Origin: Burkholderiales bacterium
Lineage (GTDB): Bacteria; Pseudomonadota; Gammaproteobacteria; Burkholderiales; Burkholderiaceae_C
Assembly: GCA_003963005.1 (NCBI GenBank)
Contig: RXJW01000049.1
Location: forward strand, 1 to 52,060
Direction: 5' to 3'
Length of the DNA stretch: 52,060 nucleotides
Shown here: piece by piece, positions 19,847-29,493 of the stretch
Numbering within the stretch: position 1 is the first letter of the stretch
Layout of the letters: each line of letters starts with the position of its first letter
Made by a program: the position numbers and the translations under genes
Notes under the pieces: model-generated
What the model was told of the DNA's origin: nothing
What the model saw: only the letters and a program-made list of their open reading frames with translations
Databases searched by the model: none

Positions 19847-22690
19847 CTCGACGTCCAGCCGGTAGGTGCGGCCAGGCGCGATGCCGCGCACGATGCCATC
19901 GGCCAGCGCTTGGCCGTCCAGCAGCACCTGCGAGCGCCCCGTGCGGCGCACCGTCATCACGAACTGCGCGCCGCGGAACGCGCGCTCCACGTCCAGCTGC
20001 TGCCACGTCGACGGCAGCTGCGGCTGGACGCGCAGGCCCTCGGCGCAGCCCCGCAAGCCACACAGCCCCTCGATGACGCTGCGGTAGGCCCAGGCCGCCG
20101 TGCCGGTGTTGAACAGCTGGCTCGACCGCCCGGCCGTGCGCGGGAACTGCTGGTGCGCACCGCGGTAGTAGTTCGGGATGAACACGGGCAATTGCCCGCG
20201 CTGGCGCAGGTCCGCCTCATCCGGCCCCGGGATCATCCGGCGCAGCGCGCTGAAGGCCCGGTCCGCGTCGCCGATGTCGTAGAGCGCATGCACGTAGAAG
20301 CTCGCCGCGTGGTTGTAGACCGCACCGTTCTCGGCCGAGCCCGGGTGCTTCTGGGTGACGCGGCCGACGTCGTCGCGCATGCGGGAATAGGGCGGGTTGA
20401 ACATCGCCACGCCGTGCGGCGTCTTCAGGTGTTCGTCGATGGCGGCGAGCATGCGCTCGCGCTGGGCCGGGCTGGCGGCGCCGGAGAGCATCGCCCAGCT
20501 CTGCGGGTTCAGGTAGAGGCGTCCCTCGGTGTCGGACTTCACGCCGAAGACGACGCCGTCGTCCGTGATACCGCGGGCGAACCAGTCGCCGTCCCAGAGG
20601 TGGGCGTTGGCGGCGTCGTTGAGGTCCTGGGCGGCGTTCTGCCAGCGTGACGCGGCGTCTGCACGGCCTGCATCGGCGCAGAGGCCTGCCCAGAGCTTCA
20701 TCGCGTAGGCCGCTGCCACGGTCAGCCACCCTGACACGCCGCGGCCCCGGTAGCCCACCATGTTCATCGGGTCGCACCAGTCGCCCTGGGCGATGAAGCT
20801 GAGGCCCCGGGCGTCGCGGTCCTGGTGCAGCCAGGCCATGGCAGCGTCCATCCGCTCGGCGACCGTGCGCCCGTTCACGGTCTCGGCCAGCAGCGCGAAG
20901 TCGGCCGTCTCGTCGAGGTAGGCCTGCAGGCACACCGGCAGCCACACGCAGTGGTCGGTGTGCGGCACCTGGTTGATGTACTTCAGCTCGGCCCCGGCCA
21001 CCAGCAGGATGCCGTCGGGCATCGCACCCGAATCCGCCTGCTGACTGAGGGCATGCAGCAGCGCCTGACGGGTGACGGCCGGCTTCAGGTAGGCCATGCC
21101 GAGGTTGTCCTGCAGGTAGTTGCGCGTCTGTGGGTCGGTGCTCAGGCGGTTGACGTCACCGTGATAGAACACCTGGCGCGGCAGCCAGTGGTTCACGAAG
21201 CGGTCGAAGTGAGCGTCGGGCGACGTGATGCGCAGACCGCCACAGCCGCTGTCCACGTAGGCTGCATACGCCGCGCGCGTGCGCTCGAACGCCGCCTCGC
21301 TCAGGTAGGTGGCCCGGACCTGGGCGATCTCCGAATCATCCAGCGCGGGGCCGAACAGGAAGCGCCAGGTCTGCGTCTGGCCCGGCGCCAGTGCCACGCG
21401 GTACTGCACGCAAGCCGCGGGCGTCTCGTAGCGCGCATCGCCACCGGCCAGGAGTTCGCCCTGCAGCCCGCTCGGCGCATGCAGGCCGCCTTCGCCCTCG
21501 AAGGCCGATTGGCTGGCCTCCCAGGCATCCGGCGTGCGCTCGCAGAGGAAATAGGTCTTGTCCTTCAGGTGCTGGTTCTTGAAGTAGTCGGCGACCTTCT
21601 GGTAGGGCGTGACGCTGCTCGCCACGATGCCGCCGAGGTCCGCGCGCCATTCGGCGGACTGGTTCATCCAGGACATGTAGCCGATCGGGAAATAGGGCAC
21701 GAGGCTGGCGCGACGGGGGCGGCCTGACGTGTTGGTCAGCTGCACCGTCCAGAGCTCGACGACGTCGTCGGTCGGCAGGTTCAGCGTCATCTCGACGCGC
21801 AGGCCATCGTGCTCGGCCTCCCACGCCAGCGCGTCCTGGGCGACGGTGAAACGAAAGCCGTCCAGCGGCGCTCGCACGGGCTCGTAGGGCGCGGAGAACA
21901 GCGCGCCGCTGTCCTCGTCCTTCACGTAGACGAACCGGCCCGGGTGGTGGGCGAAGTAGGCCTGCTCCGGCTGCATGAAGGTCTTGGCCTCCAGGTTCGG
22001 CGCATGCGCGTACTTGGCCGGTTCGGGCTGCATGAACTGCGCGGTGGCATAGCCGCGGCAGGTGGCCTGGATCATCAGGCGGCGGTTCCACAGGAAGCCG
22101 CCGGCCAGGGGCAGGGCGGTCGGGTCGGTCAGCACCCAGCGGGCGCCGTCGTCGAGGGCATGGAGCATCGGCGGTGGGTCATTCAGGGAGCGGTTGTCCA
22201 TCCAGGTGGCCACTTCGTCCCGGAGTTGCGCGAGGGGGCGCAGGGCGTCCAGGCGCAGCACGCCGGGCTCGGCGTCCGGGCGCTCCAGCGTGGCGAACTG
22301 GCTGTCGATCAGGCGGGGCGAGAAGAAGTGGCCGCTGCGGGCCTCCACGCGTCGACGGGCTTCCGCCGGGTCGAGGTCGAGGAAGGCGAAGCACAAGCCG
22401 GGCGACGCCGCGCGCAGTTGGTCGCGGTAGCGCCGCTTGAGCGCGGAGCAGGTGAGGACGAGGCCGGGCTCCCGCCGCAGGGCATCGCACAGTTGGTCGA
22501 GCCACGCGGCGCGGTCGTCGTCGGTCAGCGGTTCGCCGCGGGCCATCTTGGCGCGGCTCGCGTCACTGTGCAAGGCGTCGCCTTCCAGCCAGGGGCGCCG
22601 CAGCACCTCGGCCACGTGCGCCGCGAGCGTGGACTTGCCGCAGCCGGCGACGCCCATGATGACCAGGGAGAGCGGAGAAGGGTGGGGCAT
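19838..22690 (-). CDS. Fusion protein: gluconokinase + GH94 phosphorylase (cellobionic acid phosphorylase-like)
   Basis: 950 residues, two complete enzymes. Residues 1-166: gluconokinase of the GntK type, with P-loop GVAGCGKST (13-21), [40 protein letters not shown] and ARSGHFF. Residues 175-950: a GH94 glycoside phosphorylase. [36 protein letters not shown] and [16 protein letters not shown] resemble cellobionic acid phosphorylases as I recall them. GDWCDPMNM holds Asp637 and Asp640, matching the GH94 general-acid motif; AENGAVYNH and FNTGTAAW are phosphate/active-site motifs. Predicted: cellobionate + Pi to glucose 1-phosphate + gluconate, then gluconate + ATP to 6-phosphogluconate. No signal peptide: cytoplasmic. 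No Shine-Dalgarno sequence precedes internal Met175, so separate translation is unlikely. The start ATG has only a weak ribosome-binding site. No transporter is adjacent. Confidence 0.88.
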   Translation of the reverse strand: MPHPSPLSLVIMGVAGCGKSTLAAHVAEVLRRPWLEGDALHSDASRAKMARGEPLTDDDRAAWLDQLCDALRREPGLVLTCSALKRRYRDQLRAASPGLCFAFLDLDPAEARRRVEARSGHFFSPRLIDSQFATLERPDAEPGVLRLDALRPLAQLRDEVATWMDNRSLNDPPPMLHALDDGARWVLTDPTALPLAGGFLWNRRLMIQATCRGYATAQFMQPEPAKYAHAPNLEAKTFMQPEQAYFAHHPGRFVYVKDEDSGALFSAPYEPVRAPLDGFRFTVAQDALAWEAEHDGLRVEMTLNLPTDDVVELWTVQLTNTSGRPRRASLVPYFPIGYMSWMNQSAEWRADLGGIVASSVTPYQKVADYFKNQHLKDKTYFLCERTPDAWEASQSAFEGEGGLHAPSGLQGELLAGGDARYETPAACVQYRVALAPGQTQTWRFLFGPALDDSEIAQVRATYLSEAAFERTRAAYAAYVDSGCGGLRITSPDAHFDRFVNHWLPRQVFYHGDVNRLSTDPQTRNYLQDNLGMAYLKPAVTRQALLHALSQQADSGAMPDGILLVAGAELKYINQVPHTDHCVWLPVCLQAYLDETADFALLAETVNGRTVAERMDAAMAWLHQDRDARGLSFIAQGDWCDPMNMVGYRGRGVSGWLTVAAAYAMKLWAGLCADAGRADAASRWQNAAQDLNDAANAHLWDGDWFARGITDDGVVFGVKSDTEGRLYLNPQSWAMLSGAASPAQRERMLAAIDEHLKTPHGVAMFNPPYSRMRDDVGRVTQKHPGSAENGAVYNHAASFYVHALYDIGDADRAFSALRRMIPGPDEADLRQRGQLPVFIPNYYRGAHQQFPRTAGRSSQLFNTGTAAWAYRSVIEGLCGLRGCAEGLRVQPQLPSTWQQLDVERAFRGAQFVMTVRRTGRSQVLLDGQALADGIVRGIAPGRTYRLDVELA

Positions 22691-22724
22691 GGCCTGGCCG
22701 ACTCGACGGGCTGTCTGGTGGTTT

Positions 22725-22738
22725 GGATAGCGCTATCC
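22725..22738. promoter_or_regulatory. LacI-type operator palindrome GGATAGCGCTATCC
   Basis: A perfect 14-bp palindrome with the central CG typical of LacI-family operators. It ends 35 bp upstream of the start of the gluconokinase-GH94 gene, in its promoter region. The LacI-family regulator at 18818 is the obvious candidate to bind it. The same 236-bp intergenic stretch (22691-22926) also serves divergent purL; nothing else clear is seen there. Confidence 0.65.
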
Positions 22739-22926
22739 TAAGACGCTTCCGCCCTGGGCGGCCCCGGGTCTTCCCCGCGCCGCCGCGCCACGAACCGGGT
22801 GCCGGCGGCCGACCTTGCGCGAGGCCTCAGTAGAATCCCGGGCGCCGCACGCCGTCCCGTCTTCGCAGGGGCGGTGCCTCCCCGAGAACCGCGAGCCCCG
22901 ACTCGCGCCCAGCCTCCCCGGACTCC

Positions 22927-25900
22927 ATGGCCCAGACCCCGCACCTGACCCCCTTCGAGGGCGGCAACGCCCTTTCCGACTTTCGCGCCAAGGCCTTGCT
23001 GGCCCGGTTGCAGGGGGTCAGCGATCGCATCACCGGCATCACGGCCCGGGCGGTGCACTGGGTCTGGACCGATGCCCCGCTGGATGCCGCCGCCCGCGAG
23101 CGTTTCGCCGCGCTGCTGACCTACGGCGAGCCGGCCGTGGCCGATGCCAGGGGCGACCTCGTCGTCGTCACGCCCCGCTTTGGCACCGTCAGCCCCTGGG
23201 CGTCCAAGGCGACCGACATCGCCCGCAACTGCGGCCTGTCGCTCAAGCGTGTGGAGCGCGTCGTCGAGTACCGCATCGCGACCAAGTACGGGTTGCTGGG
23301 CGGCGCCAAGCCGCTGAACGCCGAGGAACTGCAGGCCTGTGCCGCGCTGCTGCACGACCGAATGACCGAGTCGGCCTGCTTCAGCCGCGACGACACCGCG
23401 CACCTGTTCGACGAACGCACCGCCGAGCCGCTGGCCCACGTGGACGTGCTGGGCGCCGGCCGCGCGGCGCTGGAGAAGGCCAACGTCGAGTTCGGCCTGG
23501 CGCTGTCCGCCGACGAGATCGACTACCTCGACACCAACTTCAAGAAGCTGGGCCGCAACCCGAGCGACGTCGAGCTGATGATGTTCGCGCAGGCCAACAG
23601 CGAGCACTGCCGTCACAAGATCTTCAACGCGTCCTTCACGATGGACGGCGAGGCGCAGCCGCTGTCGCTGTTCGGCATGATCCGCAACACCGAGAAGCTG
23701 AACCCGCAACACACCGTCATCGCCTACTCGGACAACGCCGCGGTGATGGAAGGCCACGCGATCGAGCGCTGGCAGCCGGCACCGCGCCCGGGCGCGGCCT
23801 ACGTGGCCCGCGCCGAGCAGGCACAGGTGCTGATGAAGGTGGAGACGCACAACCACCCGACCGCCATCTCTCCGCACCCCGGCGCCTCCACCGGCGCGGG
23901 CGGCGAGATCCGCGACGAGGGCGCCACCGGCCGCGGCTCCAAGCCCAAGGCGGGCCTGACCGGCTTCTCGGTGTCCAACCTGCACCTGCCGGGGCTGTCG
24001 GAGCCCTGGGAGCAGAACCCCGTGGGCAAGCCGGCCCACATCGCGTCGGCGCTGCAGATCATGATCGACGGGCCGCTGGGCGGCGCTGCGTTCAACAACG
24101 AGTTCGGCCGGCCGAACCTGGCGGGTTACTTCCGCGTGTTCGAGCAGACCGTGGCCGGCGTGCGCCGCGGCTATCACAAGCCCATCATGATTGCCGGCGG
24201 CCTGGGCACGATCCGCTCGGACCTGACCCGGAAGATCGAGTTCCCCGCCGGCACGCTGCTGATCCAGCTCGGCGGCCCGGGCATGCGCATCGGCATGGGC
24301 GGCGGCGCCGCGTCCTCGATGGCCGCCGGCACGAACACGGCGGATCTGGACTTCGACTCCGTGCAGCGCGGCAACCCCGAGATCGAGCGCCGGGCGCAGG
24401 AGGTCATCAACCACTGCTGGGGCCTCGGCGCCGAGAACCCGGTGCTGGCCATCCACGACGTGGGCGCGGGTGGCATCTCCAATGCCTTCCCGGAGCTGGT
24501 CAACGACGCCGGCCGCGGCGCGCGCTTCGACCTGCGCAAGGTGCCGCTCGAAGAGAGTGGCCTGGCCCCGAAGGAAATCTGGTGCAACGAGAGCCAGGAG
24601 CGCTACGTGCTGGCCATCGCGCCGGACAGCCTGCCGCAGTTCCAGGCGCTGTGCGAGCGTGAGCGCTGCCCGTTTGCGGTCATCGGCGTCGCAACTGAAG
24701 AGCGCGAGCTGAAGCTGGCCGACGGTGACGACTACCCCATCGACATGCCGATGGACGTGCTGCTGGGCAAGCCGCCCAAGACGCACCGCAACGTCGCCCG
24801 CGTAGCCCGCGACGGCGGCACGCTGGACCTGACCGGCGTGAGCCTGGAGAAGGCCGCGTTCGACGTGCTGCGCCACCCGACGGTCGCCAGCAAGCGCTTC
24901 CTCGTGACCATCGGCGACCGTACCGTCGGTGGCCTGAACCACCGCGACCAGATGGTGGGCCCCTGGCAGGTGCCGGTGGCCGATTGCGCCGTCACGCTGG
25001 CCGACTTCAGCGGCTTTGCCGGCGAGGCCATGAGCATGGGCGAGCGCACGCCGCTGGCCGCCGTCAACGCGCCGGCTTCTGGCCGCATGGCCGTGGCCGA
25101 AGCCATCACCAACCTGCTGGCCGCGCCCATCGAGCTGCCGCGCGTGAAGCTCAGCGCCAACTGGATGGCCGCCTGCGGCGAGCCGGGCGAAGACGCCGCG
25201 CTGTTCGACACCGTCAAGGCCGTCGGCATGGAACTCTGCCCGGCGCTGGGCGTGTCCATCCCCGTGGGCAAGGATTCGCTGTCCATGCGCACCAAGTGGG
25301 AGGACCGCCAGGTCACCGCCCCGGTGTCGCTGATCGTCAGCGCCTTCGCGAGCATCGCCGACGTGCGCGGCACGCTGACGCCCGAGTGGCAGCGCGAAGA
25401 CTCGTGCCTGATCCTCGTCGACCTCGGCCAGGGCAAGCACCGCCTGGCCGGCTCCATCCTGGCGCAGACGCTGAACCAGTTCGGCAACGACGTGCCCGAC
25501 CTGGATGACCCGCAGCAACTGGTCGCCCTCGTCAATGCCATCAACGAACTGCGTGGCCAAGGCAAGCTGCTGGCCTACCACGACCGCTCCGACGGCGGCC
25601 TGTGGGCAGCGGCCTGCGAGATGGCCTTTGCCGGCCAGACGGGCCTGAGCCTGAACGTGGATCTGCTCGTGACGGAAGGCGACGGCATCAGCGACAGCCG
25701 TGCCGACACCGGCGACTCCAAGAACTGGGCGGCCCAGGTCAGTGGCCGCCGCGAGGAGCTGACGCTGCGTGCGCTGTTCGCCGAAGAGCTGGGCGCGCTC
25801 ATCCAGGTGCGCGCGGCCGACCGCGATGCCGTCATGCAGGTGCTGCGCGCGCATGGACTGTCGCGCCACGCGCATGTCGTCGCCAAGCCGAATGCCAAGC

Positions 25901-26880
25901 GGCAGATGGAAGTCTGGCGCGACGCGAAGAAGGTGTTCAGCGCCGACCTGACGACGCTGCAGCAGACCTGGGACGAGGTGTCCTGGCGCATCACGCAGTT
26001 GCGCGACAACCCGGCCTGTGCCGAGGCTGAGCACGCCGCGGCGGGCCAGGCGGGCGACCCGGGGATGCACGTGCACCTGACGTTCACGCCGGAAGCCCCG
26101 GCCGTCATCACCGGCGCACGGCCCAAGGTGGCCATCCTGCGCGAGCAGGGCGTGAACTCGCATGTCGAGATGGCCTATGCGATGGCGCTGGGCGGCTTTG
26201 AGAGCTTCGACGTGCACATGAGCGACCTGCAGTCGGGCGCCGTCAAGCTCGATGGCTTTGCGGCTTTCGTGGCCTGCGGCGGCTTCAGCTACGGCGACAC
26301 GCTCGGTGCCGGCGAGGGCTGGGCGCGTTCGATCATGTTCAACCCGGTGCTGGCCGAGCAGTTCCGCGCCTTCTTCGCACGGCCCGACACGCTGGCCCTG
26401 GGCGTGTGCAACGGCTGCCAGATGCTGGCGGCCCTGGCGCCGATCATCCCGGGCGCCGACGCCTGGCCACGTTTCACGCGCAACCAGAGCGAGCAGTTCG
26501 AGGCACGCCTGTCGCTCGTGGAGGTGCTGGACTCGCCCAGCGTGTTCTTCCGCGGCATGGCCGGCAGCCGCCTGCCGATCGCGGTGGCGCACGGGGAGGG
26601 CTTTGCCAACTTCGCGCGGCAGGGCGACGCAGCCCGCGTCATCCCGGCGATGCGCTTCGTCGACCACCACGGCCAGCCGACCGAGGCCTACCCGTTCAAT
26701 CCGAACGGCAGCCCGGGCGGCCTGACGTCGGTGACCACCGCCGACGGCCGCTTCACGGCGCTGATGCCGCATCCGGAGCGCGTGTTCCGCAACGTGCAGA
26801 TGAGCTGGACCTCCGGCGACCGCAGCGCGCACAGCCCGTGGCTGCGCATCTTCCAGAACGCCCGCCAGGCGCTGGGCTGA
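22927..26880 (+). CDS. purL: Phosphoribosylformylglycinamidine synthase (large, single-chain PurL)
   Basis: 1317 residues; fourth step of de novo purine synthesis, converting FGAR and glutamine to FGAM with ATP. Organisation is that of the long Gram-negative form: N-terminal PurS-like domain (1-150), linker, two tandem AIRS-like ATP-binding halves ([84 protein letters not shown]) and a C-terminal glutamine amidotransferase with Cys1161 in LGVCNGCQM and His1282-x-Glu1284 in LMPHPERVF. Length is normal. ATG 22927 gives [20 protein letters not shown] long antisense open frame over it is a composition artefact. Confidence 0.97.
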   Translation: MAQTPHLTPFEGGNALSDFRAKALLARLQGVSDRITGITARAVHWVWTDAPLDAAARERFAALLTYGEPAVADARGDLVVVTPRFGTVSPWASKATDIARNCGLSLKRVERVVEYRIATKYGLLGGAKPLNAEELQACAALLHDRMTESACFSRDDTAHLFDERTAEPLAHVDVLGAGRAALEKANVEFGLALSADEIDYLDTNFKKLGRNPSDVELMMFAQANSEHCRHKIFNASFTMDGEAQPLSLFGMIRNTEKLNPQHTVIAYSDNAAVMEGHAIERWQPAPRPGAAYVARAEQAQVLMKVETHNHPTAISPHPGASTGAGGEIRDEGATGRGSKPKAGLTGFSVSNLHLPGLSEPWEQNPVGKPAHIASALQIMIDGPLGGAAFNNEFGRPNLAGYFRVFEQTVAGVRRGYHKPIMIAGGLGTIRSDLTRKIEFPAGTLLIQLGGPGMRIGMGGGAASSMAAGTNTADLDFDSVQRGNPEIERRAQEVINHCWGLGAENPVLAIHDVGAGGISNAFPELVNDAGRGARFDLRKVPLEESGLAPKEIWCNESQERYVLAIAPDSLPQFQALCERERCPFAVIGVATEERELKLADGDDYPIDMPMDVLLGKPPKTHRNVARVARDGGTLDLTGVSLEKAAFDVLRHPTVASKRFLVTIGDRTVGGLNHRDQMVGPWQVPVADCAVTLADFSGFAGEAMSMGERTPLAAVNAPASGRMAVAEAITNLLAAPIELPRVKLSANWMAACGEPGEDAALFDTVKAVGMELCPALGVSIPVGKDSLSMRTKWEDRQVTAPVSLIVSAFASIADVRGTLTPEWQREDSCLILVDLGQGKHRLAGSILAQTLNQFGNDVPDLDDPQQLVALVNAINELRGQGKLLAYHDRSDGGLWAAACEMAFAGQTGLSLNVDLLVTEGDGISDSRADTGDSKNWAAQVSGRREELTLRALFAEELGALIQVRAADRDAVMQVLRAHGLSRHAHVVAKPNAKRQMEVWRDAKKVFSADLTTLQQTWDEVSWRITQLRDNPACAEAEHAAAGQAGDPGMHVHLTFTPEAPAVITGARPKVAILREQGVNSHVEMAYAMALGGFESFDVHMSDLQSGAVKLDGFAAFVACGGFSYGDTLGAGEGWARSIMFNPVLAEQFRAFFARPDTLALGVCNGCQMLAALAPIIPGADAWPRFTRNQSEQFEARLSLVEVLDSPSVFFRGMAGSRLPIAVAHGEGFANFARQGDAARVIPAMRFVDHHGQPTEAYPFNPNGSPGGLTSVTTADGRFTALMPHPERVFRNVQMSWTSGDRSAHSPWLRIFQNARQALG

Positions 26881-26920
26881 TCGCCAGGTTCCTGGTGAAC
26901 GCAGGGCAGCCCGTGCATGA

Positions 26921-26946
26921 AAAAGGCGGGCCGCAGCCCGCCTTCA
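26921..26946. terminator. Terminator between purL and the MFS gene
   Basis: Stem arms AAGGCGGGC (26923-26931) and GCCCGCCTT (26936-26944) with a 4-base loop. Four A residues at 26921-26924 become a T-run on the minus strand, so it best serves the MFS gene, and probably both convergent genes. Confidence 0.75.
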
Positions 26947-26963
26947 AGTGCGCAGGCGGATGA

Positions 26964-28298
26964 TCAATCCTGCACGACGGCGGCGGTGCGCAGACGCTTG
27001 TTGACCCGGAGGGCGAGCAGCGTACAGAGCACGCCCGACAACAGGTAGACGCTGACCGAACCCAGGCCGAAGCGCGACGACAGGTAGAGCACCACCACCG
27101 GCGCGAAGGCGGCGCCGAGCAGCCAGGCCATGTCGGCGGTCAGGGCCGCGCCGGTGTAGCGGAAGTGCGGCAGGAAGTTGGACGTGACCGAGCCGGCCGC
27201 CTGGCCATAGGACAGGCCCAGCAGCACGAAGCCGACCAGGATAAAGGCGGCCTGGCCCGGCTTGCCACCGCCCAGCATGAAGGGCGCGAACAGCGCGAAC
27301 GCCCCGATGGCCACGGCCAGCGAGCCGAGGAAGCTGCGGCGGCCGATCTTGTCGGCGATCAGGCCCGACATCGGCATCGCGACGGCGGCGAAGGCCGCAC
27401 CGAGCAGTTCCATCTTCATGAAATCCACGACGCCGCGGTCTTCGGCGAACAGGTTCACCCAGGACAGCGGGAACACCGTCACGAGGTGGAAGAGGGCGTA
27501 GCTCGCCAGCGCGGCGAACGCGCCGATCACGATGTGGTGGCCCTGCGCCGGCAGCAGCTCACTCAGGTGGGCGGGGTCGAGCTCATGCTCTTCCATGCGC
27601 TTTTCGTACTCGTGCGTCACGACGAGGCGCAGCCGGGCGAACAGCGCGACCACGTTGATCGCGAAGGCCGTGAAGAACGGGAAGCGCCAGCCCCAGGACA
27701 GGAAGTCCTTGGTGTCAAGGCTGCTGTACACGTACAGGAAGACGCCCGACGCGACAAAAAAGCCCAGCGGTGCGCCCAGTTGGCCCAGCATCGCGTACCA
27801 GCCGCGGCGGTCCGGCGGGGCGTTCAGTGCCAGCAGGCTGGGCAGGCCGTCCCAGGAGCCGCCCAGGGCCAGCCCCTGGCCCACGCGGCACAGCGCCAGC
27901 AGCACGATCGCGGTGTTGCCCGCCTCCGTGTGACTGGGCAGCAGGCCCATCGCCACGGTCGAGGATCCCAACAGGAAGAGAGCGGCAGTCAGTTTCGTGG
28001 AACGGCCGAGGCGGCGCTGGATCTCCATGCCGATCAGCGTGCCGATCGGGCGGACGACAAAGGCGAGGGCAAAGACCAGGAAGGCGTAAAGGGTACCGGT
28101 CAGGGTATCGACAAACGGGAAGAAGAGCTGCGGAAATACCAGCACCGAGGCGATGCCGAAGACGAAGAAGTCGAAATACTCCGACGCGCGGCCAATGATG
28201 ACGCCGACCGCGATGTCGCCCGGGGCCAACTCTTCATCGGTCCGGGAGTTTGCAGGGCCGGATTGCGGGGTTTGGAAGGTACTGCTTGCGCTTGCCAT
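26964..28298 (-). CDS. MFS transporter, metabolite:H+ symporter (MHS) type
   Basis: 444 residues with twelve predicted membrane helices. MHS-like landmarks: GRASEYFDFFVFGIASVLVFPQ in helix 1, ALAFVVRPIGTLIGMEIQRRLGRS with the conserved loop 2-3 motif, LCRVGQGLALGGSWDG in helix 4-5, and the cytoplasmic repeat MSGLIADKIGRR. Such carriers import organic acids or osmolytes with protons. The ATG at 28298 is chosen since GGAGA precedes it. It is divergent from cyoA and shares that 113-bp promoter region. The substrate cannot be assigned. Confidence 0.88.
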   Translation of the reverse strand: MASASSTFQTPQSGPANSRTDEELAPGDIAVGVIIGRASEYFDFFVFGIASVLVFPQLFFPFVDTLTGTLYAFLVFALAFVVRPIGTLIGMEIQRRLGRSTKLTAALFLLGSSTVAMGLLPSHTEAGNTAIVLLALCRVGQGLALGGSWDGLPSLLALNAPPDRRGWYAMLGQLGAPLGFFVASGVFLYVYSSLDTKDFLSWGWRFPFFTAFAINVVALFARLRLVVTHEYEKRMEEHELDPAHLSELLPAQGHHIVIGAFAALASYALFHLVTVFPLSWVNLFAEDRGVVDFMKMELLGAAFAAVAMPMSGLIADKIGRRSFLGSLAVAIGAFALFAPFMLGGGKPGQAAFILVGFVLLGLSYGQAAGSVTSNFLPHFRYTGAALTADMAWLLGAAFAPVVVLYLSSRFGLGSVSVYLLSGVLCTLLALRVNKRLRTAAVVQD

Positions 28299-28323
28299 GG
28301 CGGCGTGTCTCCGTCGGTCACTA

Positions 28324-28336
28324 GGACAAAATGTCC
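28324..28336. promoter_or_regulatory. Inverted repeat GGACA-AAA-TGTCC
   Basis: A 5-3-5 inverted repeat in the divergent region between the MFS gene (start 28298) and cyoA (start 28412). Possible regulator site; the binding protein is unknown and chance occurrence is possible for a repeat of this size. Confidence 0.3.
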
Positions 28337-28340
28337 AATC

Positions 28341-28360
28341 GTTGATTTGGCTCAATCAAC
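28341..28360. promoter_or_regulatory. Inverted repeat GTTGATT-N6-AATCAAC, including an FNR/ANR-like box
   Basis: A 20-bp perfect inverted repeat with 7-base arms, 52 bp upstream of cyoA. Within it TTGATttggCTCAA (28342-28355) matches the FNR/ANR consensus TTGAT-N4-ATCAA at 9 of 10 positions. An oxygen-responsive site would suit a quinol oxidase operon. The 8-base spacing of the outer TTGAT/ATCAA pair is not that of a standard FNR box, so it may instead bind another dimer. Confidence 0.4.
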
Positions 28361-28411
28361 TTACATTCCGGCACTGCACGCAAGATCGTTAACCCTCGCG
28401 CGCCACTCAGG

Positions 28412-29482
28412 ATGTACCCCAACAAGTCTCTCCTTACTCGCGGCCTGGTTTTGTCAGCCGGCCTCGCATTGAGCGGTTGCAATGCGATCGTGATGAAGCC
28501 CCACGGCGACATCGCCCAGCAGCAGGCCGACCTGATCGTCACCTCCACGCTGCTGATGCTGCTGATCATCGTCCCGGTGATCGCGCTGACGCTGATCTTT
28601 GCCTATCGTTACCGGCAATCCAATACCGAGGCGACTTATGCCCCGGATTGGGACCATTCCACCCGCCTGGAACTCGTCATCTGGGGGGCGCCGCTGCTGA
28701 TCATCATCGCGCTGGGCGCGATCACCTGGATCAGTACGCACAAGCTCGACCCCTTCCGCCCGCTGGACCGCATCGCTGCCGACAAGCCGCTGCCCGCCGG
28801 CGTCAAGCCGCTCGAGGTGTACGCGGTGTCGATGGACTGGAAATGGCTGTTCATCTACCCGGAGCAGGGCATCGCCACGGTCAATGAACTGGCAGCGCCG
28901 GTGGATCGCCCGATTCATTTCCGCTTCACGTCGACGACCGTGATGAACACGTTCTACGTGCCGGCACTGGCAGGGATGATCTACACGATGCCCGGCATGG
29001 AGACGCAACTGCATGCAGTGATCAACCGGCCGGGTGTCTATGACGGGCAGTCGGCTCACTACAGCGGTGCCGGCTTCTCCGACATGCGCTTCAAGTTCCA
29101 CGGGCTGTCCGATGAGGAATTCGCCCGCTGGATCGCCCGGAACCAGACGGACGGCCAGGCGCTGACGCGTGCCGAGGTGATGCAGCTTGAGCAGCCGAGC
29201 ACGAAGGAGCCCGTGCGCCGTTTTGCCAGCGTCGAGCCGGGGCTGTGGAGCGCCATCGTCGATCGCTGCGTCGACGGCAAGAAGATGTGTGCCAGCACCA
29301 TGATGGCGATCGATGCCGCCGGCGGCGCCGGCAAGGGCGGCGTGGCCGGCACGATGCGCACCGGCTGGCGTGATCTGAACGGCGACCGGCGCGAGCGCCA
29401 GGTGGTGGCGGCGCTGTGCACGCCAACCAACCTGCAAGGCCTGCCCCTCGAAACCCTGCCGACTCCTGCGCAGCCCAACTGA
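28412..29482 (+). CDS. cyoA: Cytochrome bo-type ubiquinol oxidase subunit II
   Basis: 356 residues. Lipoprotein signal with lipobox LALSGC (acylated Cys23), two membrane helices (about 43-65 and 88-108), then a periplasmic cupredoxin domain ([56 protein letters not shown]). The CuA cysteine pair of cytochrome c oxidases is absent, which marks it as a quinol oxidase. The C-terminal extension with three Cys residues ([10 protein letters not shown], then AALC) is longer than in E. coli. First gene of cyoABCD. Confidence 0.94.
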   Translation: MYPNKSLLTRGLVLSAGLALSGCNAIVMKPHGDIAQQQADLIVTSTLLMLLIIVPVIALTLIFAYRYRQSNTEATYAPDWDHSTRLELVIWGAPLLIIIALGAITWISTHKLDPFRPLDRIAADKPLPAGVKPLEVYAVSMDWKWLFIYPEQGIATVNELAAPVDRPIHFRFTSTTVMNTFYVPALAGMIYTMPGMETQLHAVINRPGVYDGQSAHYSGAGFSDMRFKFHGLSDEEFARWIARNQTDGQALTRAEVMQLEQPSTKEPVRRFASVEPGLWSAIVDRCVDGKKMCASTMMAIDAAGGAGKGGVAGTMRTGWRDLNGDRRERQVVAALCTPTNLQGLPLETLPTPAQPN

Positions 29483-29493
29483 GCCTGTCCGAG

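Noticed and set aside
22738..26832. A 1364-codon open frame antisense to purL
   Set aside because: It lies entirely opposite a convincing PurL, its translation is low-complexity His/Arg/Ala/Gly-rich and has no family motif. High GC with third-position bias keeps the antisense frame open.
28342..28359. A full symmetric FNR site made of the outer TTGAT and ATCAA
   Set aside because: These halves are 8 bp apart, not 4; only the inner asymmetric match fits the FNR spacing, so the call is kept tentative.
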